Source of the DNA: Bacteroidota bacterium | GTDB taxonomy: Bacteria; Bacteroidota; Kryptoniia; Kryptoniales; JAKASW01 | Length of the DNA: 5,669 nucleotides | Direction: 5' to 3' | Assembly: GCA_021796055.1 (NCBI GenBank) | Contig: JAJYOS010000469.1 | Location: 1 to 5,669 of the forward strand | Shown: positions 1 through 5,669 of the stretch, piece by piece | Layout: the number at the start of each line of letters is the position of its first letter | How positions within the stretch are numbered: position 1 is the stretch's first letter | Program-made: the position numbers and the translations under genes | Notes under the pieces: model-generated | Seen by the model: only the letters and a program-made list of their open reading frames with translations | Database searches by the model: none | What the model was told of the DNA's origin: nothing

Positions 1-2300
1 ACGAGAGCTAAAAACCACCAATGTTGCCAATAAGGAGGAACGATGGCGAAGGAAATTGAAGCGGCATTCTCACTTTCGAGGCCCGAGGGCTCGACGGCCT
101 TCACTTTGAACTTGTAGCTACCCGGCCCGAGCGAGACGTAGGTTACCGCATGGGAGCTGGGAGAGTAACGCCAGTTTTTGTCTACTCCGACGAGCATATA
201 TCGGTAGGATAGCTCCTTCCCATCTCGCAGACTGACTCCATTAAAATCAAACGTCATCGTGTTCTCGCTGTACGGGAAAGCTGGATCGTACTTGAACCCT
301 TGAGTCTCACCGTTGACAAGGAATTTAGTGACGTGGACCCATGGAGCCGGTCTCGGAGTACTTCTGCGTTCCAGCTTTATTACTGTTGTTCCCGCCGGTG
401 TGCAGGTCCATCTCAATCCCATTTTGCTTATGCCGAGCGAATAAACAGGGCTCCTGTCGCCAAGATCGCGGAATGTCCATCCGCTCTTTCCATGTCTCTT
501 TATGCTCTGGAGACCGAGTTGCGTGCCAAGAAGCATGCCGCCGTTCTCGTCTCTTCCGATCGCCCAAACTCCATTGCTTATCAGACCGTCCCGCGCAGAA
601 ATATTTACAAACCTTCCGTCCTTCATTATTGCTATCCCACCGAATCGTGTTCCGATCCAGAGGTGACCGGCGCTGTCTTCGGTAATCGCTCGGATAGCGT
701 TATCAGGCAACCCGTCTCTCGTCGTGTATTCAGTAACAGAAGAGTCATTCTGAAACGGATGACGAAATTCCGAGAGCCCTCCGATGTATCCGCCGAACCA
801 CATATTTCCGCCTTTGTCCTCAAACATAGCCCGGATTGAATTGTCGGGGAGACCTTTTTGAATCAGATGCACGACGCGCCGTCCTCTAATCTGTTTCGCA
901 TCCGTCTCCAATACGCCTATCTTGTTGAGGCTGCACCATATCCTTTCCTGCCGGTCGATGTAGAAGGTAAGAAATTGGCCGTTCGAGAACGGTCGGGATA
1001 TCCTGTATTTTGCCACGAGGATTACTCTTGAAGGACCGCGATCTTTCCAGATTATCCTGTACCGCCGGATAACGCCGCTCTCACTGGAAAGCCAGAGAGT
1101 AGATCCACTCGTAACACGGAGCGAATAGTCTGGGCGTGACAATCCAAATTCATCGAAGTGGTGCAACTTGCTAATGACCATCCCGGATGCGGAGCGCCAA
1201 ATCTCAAGAACTCCGGATGAATCGATTGACCAAATGTGTCCTCTCTCGTCATCTGCGGCCTGGGAGTTATCAATGGCTATACTCGGAATAGACTGTTCGA
1301 AATCGAATCTGTTTTCATCCGCGAGCTTGCAGAGCCCCGCGGAGCCGACACCAAGCCAAAGTTCGCCTTCTCTATCCACAAATCCTGACCATACTTTGTC
1401 ATCGGGAAGTCCGTTCGCGCTCGTGAAGTGGACCACCGGTACTTTGCCGAATACACGTTCATCGATATCATAGAGGCCGTCACTGCTCCCGACCCAGATT
1501 ATACCGCCACTCCCTTCCAGGAGGAAATTTGCGGGTTCCCCTGTCGCATGACACATCGCCTTGCCCGTGAAGTAATCCTCTATGGTGCCATCCATTAATG
1601 CCAGCCACAAATGATGCATTCGACCCAGCAGAAAAGCGCTCACATCGGTCTTTACATGCCCCCGGTCTTTCAGGTGAGCGAACACTCCATTCGACAGATT
1701 GTAAGTGCTACACTCTCCTTTGTCGTCGAGAAGAAAGAGTGTGTCCCCCCAGCATCCGATCTGTGTGAATCCCCGGGCTGGTATTTTCGGGCTAAGCAAC
1801 GAAGATTTGCCGTTCACGAGCGCGTACACTCCCCGATCCGTCGCGCAGTAAATCGTTCCATCACCACCCTGGCAAATCGAATTAACTCTGTTTGTCCACG
1901 CATTACTGCCGACTGCGAAATTCCTGAATGTTCCCCTGAAGAAATTGCTCACTCCTCCGCCAAGCGTGGCGATCCAAATCTCTCCCCTGACTTTGTTGTC
2001 TTCGATGATGCAATTGACCCAGCTTGAAGCCAATCCGTTCACTACCGTGTAATTCTTGAACGACTCTCCGTTATAGACGCTCAGCCCGTCCGTCGTCCCT
2101 ATCCAGAGGTAGCCATAAGAATCCTGAAAAAGGGTTGTGACTCCATTCGAAAGGAGACCTTCGCGCGTCGTGTACGATTTGAAAGGCAGAACCTGCCCCG
2201 TGCACCTGGAGAAATTGATGAGAAGCGTGACGGCAATCAGGAGCAGAAAAATCTCGGAAAATGAATCCAATTTGCGCGATGATCTTATGCAGGAACTCAT
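1..2300 (-). CDS. Two-component-type sensor: double beta-propeller (Reg_prop) plus Y_Y_Y domain, C-terminus beyond window
   Basis: The minus strand is open without a stop from 2321 to base 1, and 766 codons follow the chosen ATG at 2300. An in-frame TAA lies just upstream of the only other ATG (2321). The 2300 start is preferred because AGAGG lies 4 bases before it. A hydrophobic segment at residues 17-30 (EIFLLLIAVTLLIN) is a signal peptide or anchor. Residues about 45-650 form fourteen blade-like repeats. The clearest have the pattern LxxNxVxxhxxDxxGxLWIGT, for example WIGT at 66-69, WVGS at 269-272, WLGV at 315-318 and WIGT at 548-551. Residues about 655-763 match the Y_Y_Y domain: FDFNGVSLRDGKELSYRYML, DKNWRYSP, LGPGSYKFKVKA, then PPYWQHWWF at 755-763. 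In this family the propellers bind a glycan fragment in the periplasm, and a transmembrane helix plus cytoplasmic output domain follows. That half is cut off here, so kinase, hybrid kinase or another output cannot be decided. Confidence 0.93.
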   Translation of the reverse strand, partial: MSSCIRSSRKLDSFSEIFLLLIAVTLLINFSRCTGQVLPFKSYTTREGLLSNGVTTLFQDSYGYLWIGTTDGLSVYNGESFKNYTVVNGLASSWVNCIIEDNKVRGEIWIATLGGGVSNFFRGTFRNFAVGSNAWTNRVNSICQGGDGTIYCATDRGVYALVNGKSSLLSPKIPARGFTQIGCWGDTLFLLDDKGECSTYNLSNGVFAHLKDRGHVKTDVSAFLLGRMHHLWLALMDGTIEDYFTGKAMCHATGEPANFLLEGSGGIIWVGSSDGLYDIDERVFGKVPVVHFTSANGLPDDKVWSGFVDREGELWLGVGSAGLCKLADENRFDFEQSIPSIAIDNSQAADDERGHIWSIDSSGVLEIWRSASGMVISKLHHFDEFGLSRPDYSLRVTSGSTLWLSSESGVIRRYRIIWKDRGPSRVILVAKYRISRPFSNGQFLTFYIDRQERIWCSLNKIGVLETDAKQIRGRRVVHLIQKGLPDNSIRAMFEDKGGNMWFGGYIGGLSEFRHPFQNDSSVTEYTTRDGLPDNAIRAITEDSAGHLWIGTRFGGIAIMKDGRFVNISARDGLISNGVWAIGRDENGGMLLGTQLGLQSIKRHGKSGWTFRDLGDRSPVYSLGISKMGLRWTCTPAGTTVIKLERRSTPRPAPWVHVTKFLVNGETQGFKYDPAFPYSENTMTFDFNGVSLRDGKELSYRYMLVGVDKNWRYSPSSHAVTYVSLGPGSYKFKVKAVEPSGLESENAASISFAIVPPYWQHWWFLAL

Positions 2301-2593
2301 CCGACCTCTGAAAGTGACCATTTTGATTTACGAACGTCATCTCCCGCAGCCGAGTTCCTTCCTGCCGTTCCATCAACTCTCGGACTGCCGGAGCTTAAGC
2401 CGTAAGATAATCTAAGTGCTTGATTCAAGAAAAGAGGCGAAGGCAATGCATTGGCCCGCCATCCAATAAATCGAATCGGCCGTACCGCGAACGGCGTTCA
2501 GGAAACCTTGCAAAGTTCGTGGCGACTTCTCCGAGAAGTGGACTCAATCTTTTTCACCTTTTTTCCTTTTTTATTTCCCGCGATGGGTTTAAC
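2301..2593. promoter_or_regulatory. Divergent intergenic region between sensor and hydrolase genes
   Basis: This stretch of about 290 bases separates the divergent sensor and hydrolase starts and must carry both promoters unless the hydrolase starts further upstream. It contains an AT-rich element at 2402-2414 (around TAAGATAATCTAA) that could serve as a -10 region in either direction, with no convincing -35 partner. It also has a perfect palindrome at 2525-2539 and a pyrimidine-rich tract at about 2549-2578 just upstream of the hydrolase start. The plus-strand frame stays open back to a TTG at 2420, but its translation is arginine-rich and shows no conserved features, so it is probably non-coding leader. 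No promoter can be assigned with confidence. Confidence 0.5.
2525..2539. promoter_or_regulatory. Perfect 7-base-arm palindrome, candidate operator
   Basis: ACTTCTC and GAGAAGT are exact reverse complements separated by a single C. The 1-base centre is unfavourable for an RNA hairpin at full arm length and more typical of a site bound by a dimeric protein. It lies in the divergent intergenic region, 55 bases before the preferred hydrolase start. A shorter palindrome of the same form (GAACG-G-CGTTC, 2489-2499) has its centre 38 bases upstream. The regulator is unknown, and one such site could occur by chance. Confidence 0.3.
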
Positions 2594-3847
2594 ATGTTCC
2601 ATCGTGCTCGACTGATGAACTACCGGGAAAAATATATCGTACTCAGGGACGCTTATCTATCCAATGCTGATTTCATCAGGCCTCCCAACACTCAAATCGA
2701 TATTCATCGATGTGCCTTTCATTCAAGATACTGGACGATCCTTCCAGGAGCGAGTGACTACCGATGTGAAGAGCACGGCGCGACGTTCCATGAAAAGACC
2801 AACGAAGTCTTAGGCCGGAAGCTTCAAGCGTACCCCGAAACGCTTAGACATGCCGATGTCGACTTGCTTGAGAACAGGGATTTCACTTACACGTTGTTCA
2901 GGAAGAGGTCAGATAATCCTGAGACTGGAGTGGTTTTCATTTTTCACGGGCTGAACGAGCGAAGCTGGAGCAAATATCTCCCGTGGGCCGAGCGCATCGT
3001 TGAGCTTACAGGAAAGGCGGCTATTCTCTTTCCGATAGCATTTCATATGAACCGCGCGCCATCCGCATGGGGCGAATCGCGGACAATGAATAGCGTCGCA
3101 ACGGCGCGAAAGAATTATTCCCCTTCAATAATGAATTCAAGCTTCGCAAACGCCGCAATAAGTTCTCGCATCGAGTTGATACCGCAACGTTTTTTCTGGT
3201 CTGGGCTTCAGACGTTCGACGATATCGTCAGCTTTATCTCGGAAATCAGAAAGGGACTAAATCCACACATCAGGGCCGACGCCACGATCGATCTCTTCGG
3301 CTATTCGATCGGCTCGTTCCTCAGCGAAATTCTAATAATGGCAAATCCATACAACTACTTCGACAAGTCGCGCCTTTTTCTCTTCTGCGGCGGACCCACG
3401 CTCGATAGAATGTCGCCAAATTCCAGGTTCATACTCGACAGTGACGCGACGATAGCCATTTACTCTTACTTCACTGAGCGATTGGAATCTGAGCTTTCTC
3501 TGGATCACCGGATCGCTCACTATTTCAGCGACGCTCATCCGGCAGGCACAATCTTCAAAGCGATGCTGAGTTACCAGAAGAAGAAGCAATTGCGCGAAGA
3601 GCTTTTCAGAAAATTGCAGCTCAGGCTATTCGCGGTTGCGCTAACGAAGGACAGCGTCGTCCCTCCGGCAGAAGTGCTGAACGCCCTTAAAGGAGAATAC
3701 CGTGATATCGGCATACCCGTAAAGATTCTGGATTTCCCGTATCCTTACGCGCACGTCAATCCATTTCCCACGGAAGAGAAAATCGCCAGCGAGGTGACCG
3801 CAGAATTCGATAAAGTCTTCGGGTTCGCCGCGGACCACCTCAGTTGA
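2594..3847 (+). CDS. Alpha/beta-hydrolase-fold protein, DUF6051-like, substrate unknown
   Basis: The protein is 417 residues from the ATG at 2594. The overall pattern recalls the uncharacterised DUF6051 family, from memory and unverified. Using this start, a strand followed by HGLNERSW (118-125) resembles the oxyanion-loop region after beta-strand 3. LFGYSIGSF (234-242) is the nucleophile elbow with Ser238. KDSVVPP (352-358) supplies the candidate acid Asp353. AHVNPFP (386-392) supplies the candidate base His387. All three triad members are therefore present in the usual order. There is no signal peptide or membrane segment, so it is probably cytosolic. The start is uncertain: ATG 2615 (MNYREKYIVL) would give 410 residues, and TTG 2420 would add 58 arginine-rich residues that look non-coding. 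None has a good ribosome binding site. It diverges from the sensor gene and converges on the fucosidase. An esterase or other hydrolase acting on glycan substituents is possible but only inferred from context. Confidence 0.88.
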   Translation: MFHRARLMNYREKYIVLRDAYLSNADFIRPPNTQIDIHRCAFHSRYWTILPGASDYRCEEHGATFHEKTNEVLGRKLQAYPETLRHADVDLLENRDFTYTLFRKRSDNPETGVVFIFHGLNERSWSKYLPWAERIVELTGKAAILFPIAFHMNRAPSAWGESRTMNSVATARKNYSPSIMNSSFANAAISSRIELIPQRFFWSGLQTFDDIVSFISEIRKGLNPHIRADATIDLFGYSIGSFLSEILIMANPYNYFDKSRLFLFCGGPTLDRMSPNSRFILDSDATIAIYSYFTERLESELSLDHRIAHYFSDAHPAGTIFKAMLSYQKKKQLREELFRKLQLRLFAVALTKDSVVPPAEVLNALKGEYRDIGIPVKILDFPYPYAHVNPFPTEEKIASEVTAEFDKVFGFAADHLS

Positions 3848-3855
3848 AGCGTTTC

Positions 3856-3886
3856 CTTTCGTGGGCAGAATCGCTCTTCACGAAAG
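3856..3886. terminator. Hairpin at convergent gene ends, possible bidirectional terminator
   Basis: CTTTCGTG (3856-3863) and CACGAAAG (3879-3886) are exact reverse complements with a 15-base loop. The hairpin fills the 30-base gap between the hydrolase and fucosidase stop codons, and its right arm includes most of the fucosidase stop and the codons just before it. On the plus strand a short GATTTTC follows; on the minus strand no T-run follows. The position between convergent genes supports a terminator, but the large loop and the lack of a strong T-tract make it weak. Confidence 0.35.
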
Positions 3887-5590
3887 CCGGATTTTCAATG
3901 CGAAAGCGAAGTCGCACGGCTTCTCGAGCGGTTTCTCAACTGTCAGCGACTCAGCCGACTGTGTCCATTCGAGCTTGTCAACGCAGCCGAGAAGTTCAAC
4001 GTGTGCCACCTTGCCGGGGTTGAACTGCGAGGCTGTACCGAGACTCTTGATTTGAAATTTCTTTCCTTTGGGCCAGCCAAGGAATATCGCATAGACAGTA
4101 TCGCCTCGTTTATTCCGCGTGAATCTGATATCCTTCGAGTCGAGAGACGCCGTGCTGGCACCTGCGAATGAGCCTGACTTTACCGCGTTGGGACCTTCTC
4201 CAAAAGTCTTCCACGGCCTGGTGGCGTAAATGGCTTCGCCATTCGTCTGCATCCAGCTTCCAATCGATTCGACGATTGCTTTCTCTTCCGAATCGATGGT
4301 CCCATCTGGTTTCCCAGGGATATTCAGTATGAAAGTCCCGTTCTTGCTTACCGCATCGATCAGCCAGCGGATAACCTCGCCAGGTTTCATATAAGTGTGG
4401 TTAATGTACAGCCATCGATTGTAGTGCCAGTCGCCGATGCAAGTTTCAGACTGCCACGGATGCGGCATAATGCGTGAGGTGACGCCGCGCTCGTAGTCCG
4501 CAACAACTGCCTTTGCCTCATTGTCGGGCACCTGTTTTATGGTGAGGACAGCGTCGAGCTTACCGTGGTGGGTCTTCAGATAATGATTGTAAAAGTAAGC
4601 CGCTATGTTCATGCCGGCCCAGCCGAGAGGTAGACCTCCATTGTCAAAGTATAACAGGTCCGGATCATGCTGATCGACAAGGTCTCGGACTCTGTTGTAG
4701 TAATTCCGCACGTAAGCCTCATCGGGATTTTCTTTAACGCCGTGCTTACGGCCGTAAAGTACCTGAGGATCCAATCCCTGCCACCACTGATCCTTCCCGA
4801 GCTCTTTAGTCAGCTGTCCGTCGTAAGGGACACCTGCAAGCGGACCTGACTTGTCGCTCAGATGCGCCACCTGAAACCACCACCAGTTACGTGCCGCGTG
4901 CACGGTCACCCCGAAGCGCAATCCCTGTTGTCTTGCGGCGGCGGCCCAGGCGCCGATGACATCGCGCCTCGGTCCGATCTTGCTGGCGTTCCACTCGTGG
5001 TATTTGGATGCCCATGTATCAAATCCATCATGATGATTGGCGAGCGCCAGAAATAGTCTCGCGCCCGCTCTCTTGTATCGCTCGATGAGCTCTTCCGGAT
5101 CCCAGTTCAACAAGGTCCACTGGGCACAGAGATCTTTGTAACCGAACTTCGAAGGATGACTATAGTGCGAAAGCTGGTTATCATACTGTCCCTGCCCTTG
5201 GATGTACATGTTGCGCGCGTACCAATCGCCGTCCTCCGGAACGCATTGCGGGCTCCAGTGAGCCCAAATGCCGAACTTAGCATCACGAAACCATTCCGGC
5301 GCTTCATATTCTAGTAGAGAGTTCCATTCCGGCCTGAAAGGCCCATCACCATAGAGACCAGGTATGGCGGGGCTCTTCAGCGGAACTCCATCCCACGTAC
5401 CGGGGCCTACGGCGGCTCCGGTGGGTCCCCATCCTTCGTCGACAACGGCCTGCCAATCCGATACTGGAAAATTCGGAACCACATCATGTGAGATAACCGC
5501 CTGAAGTGTTCTCACCTTTGAGGTGAGTGGAAGAGCCGCGGCAGCACCGGCCCCGATTCCCATAACTTCAAAGAATTTCCGTCTTTTCAT
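3878..5590 (-). CDS. GH29 alpha-L-fucosidase with Tat-type signal peptide
   Basis: This 570-residue enzyme is predicted to release alpha-L-fucose from glycans by a retaining mechanism. It opens with a twin-arginine motif (RRKFFEVMG, residues 3-11), an alanine-rich hydrophobic stretch (about 11-22) and a plausible cleavage site near residue 31, so it should be exported folded to the periplasm or beyond. The GH29 barrel starts near residue 96: KFGIWAHW (105-112), GDWYARNMY (121-129), NHHDGF (185-190, the paired fucose-binding histidines), GPRRDVIG (206-213) and LRFGV (224-228). DLLYFDNGG (311-319) carries the catalytic nucleophile, expected to be Asp316. WQSETCIGDWHYN (379-391) and NGTFILNIPGKPDGTI (417-432) close the barrel. 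A C-terminal beta-rich part (about 455-570) follows, as is usual in the family. The sequence looks intact. The ATG at 5590 is chosen because it keeps the whole Tat motif; no good ribosome binding site precedes it. Whether the substrate is fucoidan, plant or host-type glycan cannot be told from sequence alone. Confidence 0.95.
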   Translation of the reverse strand: MKRRKFFEVMGIGAGAAAALPLTSKVRTLQAVISHDVVPNFPVSDWQAVVDEGWGPTGAAVGPGTWDGVPLKSPAIPGLYGDGPFRPEWNSLLEYEAPEWFRDAKFGIWAHWSPQCVPEDGDWYARNMYIQGQGQYDNQLSHYSHPSKFGYKDLCAQWTLLNWDPEELIERYKRAGARLFLALANHHDGFDTWASKYHEWNASKIGPRRDVIGAWAAAARQQGLRFGVTVHAARNWWWFQVAHLSDKSGPLAGVPYDGQLTKELGKDQWWQGLDPQVLYGRKHGVKENPDEAYVRNYYNRVRDLVDQHDPDLLYFDNGGLPLGWAGMNIAAYFYNHYLKTHHGKLDAVLTIKQVPDNEAKAVVADYERGVTSRIMPHPWQSETCIGDWHYNRWLYINHTYMKPGEVIRWLIDAVSKNGTFILNIPGKPDGTIDSEEKAIVESIGSWMQTNGEAIYATRPWKTFGEGPNAVKSGSFAGASTASLDSKDIRFTRNKRGDTVYAIFLGWPKGKKFQIKSLGTASQFNPGKVAHVELLGCVDKLEWTQSAESLTVEKPLEKPCDFAFALKIRLS

Positions 5591-5619
5591 AGCACCGATA
5601 TGTTTTTGTGCGACGCGTG

Positions 5620-5638
5620 CCGGGCACCATCACCCCGG
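5620..5638. repeat. Short inverted repeat upstream of the fucosidase start
   Basis: CCGGG (5620-5624) and CCCGG (5634-5638) are inverted with a 9-base spacer, centred about 40 bases before the fucosidase ATG. It could be an operator or a leader hairpin, or it could be chance, since the arms are only five bases. Apart from this and an AT-rich patch near 5641-5669, the 79 bases upstream of the fucosidase contain no recognisable gene or promoter. Confidence 0.2.
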
Positions 5639-5669
5639 ATGATTTACGATGCTAAGATAGCTAGGTAAT

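Noticed and set aside
300..839. Plus-strand open frames of up to 179 codons (also 1168-1473 and 1611-2027)
   Set aside because: They lie antisense to the sensor gene, whose propeller and Y_Y_Y motifs are clear. Their translations show no domain-like pattern and have no ribosome binding site context.
2202..2255. Possible lipoprotein signal at Cys33 of the sensor
   Set aside because: The residues before the cysteine are NFSR; arginine at -1 does not fit a lipobox, so the segment is better read as an anchor or an ordinary signal peptide.
1..2300. Suspicion that the sensor was a frameshifted pseudogene because no single closed frame covers it
   Set aside because: Codon-by-codon reading shows one continuous minus-strand frame from 2300 to base 1. 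It simply has no stop inside the window.
2071..2376. Minus-strand open frame of 101 codons overlapping the sensor N-terminus
   Set aside because: It is in a different frame from the sensor, lacks recognisable features, and overlaps the signal segment and first blade of the real gene.
2525..2565. Palindrome plus following T-rich stretch as a rho-independent terminator
   Set aside because: No plus-strand gene lies upstream to terminate, the T-rich stretch starts about ten bases after the palindrome, and a 1-base loop is not possible for the full stem.
4667..5307. Small open frames of 60-66 codons on both strands inside the fucosidase (4667-4849, 4862-5056, 5107-5307)
   Set aside because: They lie entirely within the GH29 catalytic region, which is intact, and show no independent features.

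Overview
The window holds three protein genes and little else. There is one long sensor gene on the minus strand that runs off the left edge (1-2300), one cytosolic-looking alpha/beta hydrolase on the plus strand (about 2594-3847), and one exported GH29 alpha-L-fucosidase on the minus strand (3878-5590). No RNA gene, CRISPR array, insertion sequence or phage gene was seen.

The organism is most likely a free-living, glycan-degrading bacterium of the Bacteroidota / Ignavibacteriota side, with Acidobacteriota or a related group as the alternative. The reasons are a double-propeller plus Y_Y_Y sensor of the kind used in hybrid two-component systems, a DUF6051-like hydrolase, a GH29 fucosidase, roughly balanced base composition, and weak or absent Shine-Dalgarno sequences. 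This is inference from family distribution, not from a marker gene.

Layout. The sensor was read by hand as an uninterrupted minus-strand frame of 766 codons. It has a short N-terminal membrane or signal segment, fourteen Reg_prop-type blades (two seven-bladed propellers), and a Y_Y_Y domain ending in the PPYWQHWWF motif that normally sits just before the transmembrane helix. The window ends there, so the output half (histidine kinase, hybrid kinase or another type) is not visible. The sensor and the plus-strand hydrolase are divergent and share about 290 bases of intergenic DNA, which contains a perfect 7-base-arm palindrome (2525-2539). The hydrolase and the fucosidase converge with only 30 bases between their stop codons, and a hairpin spans that junction.

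How the genes may work together (inference). Y_Y_Y/propeller sensors often sit beside the carbohydrate-active enzymes they control. A fucosidase exported by a Tat-type signal, a periplasmic glycan sensor and a hydrolase of unknown substrate would fit a small locus for using a fucose-containing polysaccharide. None of the three genes is in an operon with another inside the window, so the link rests on proximity alone.
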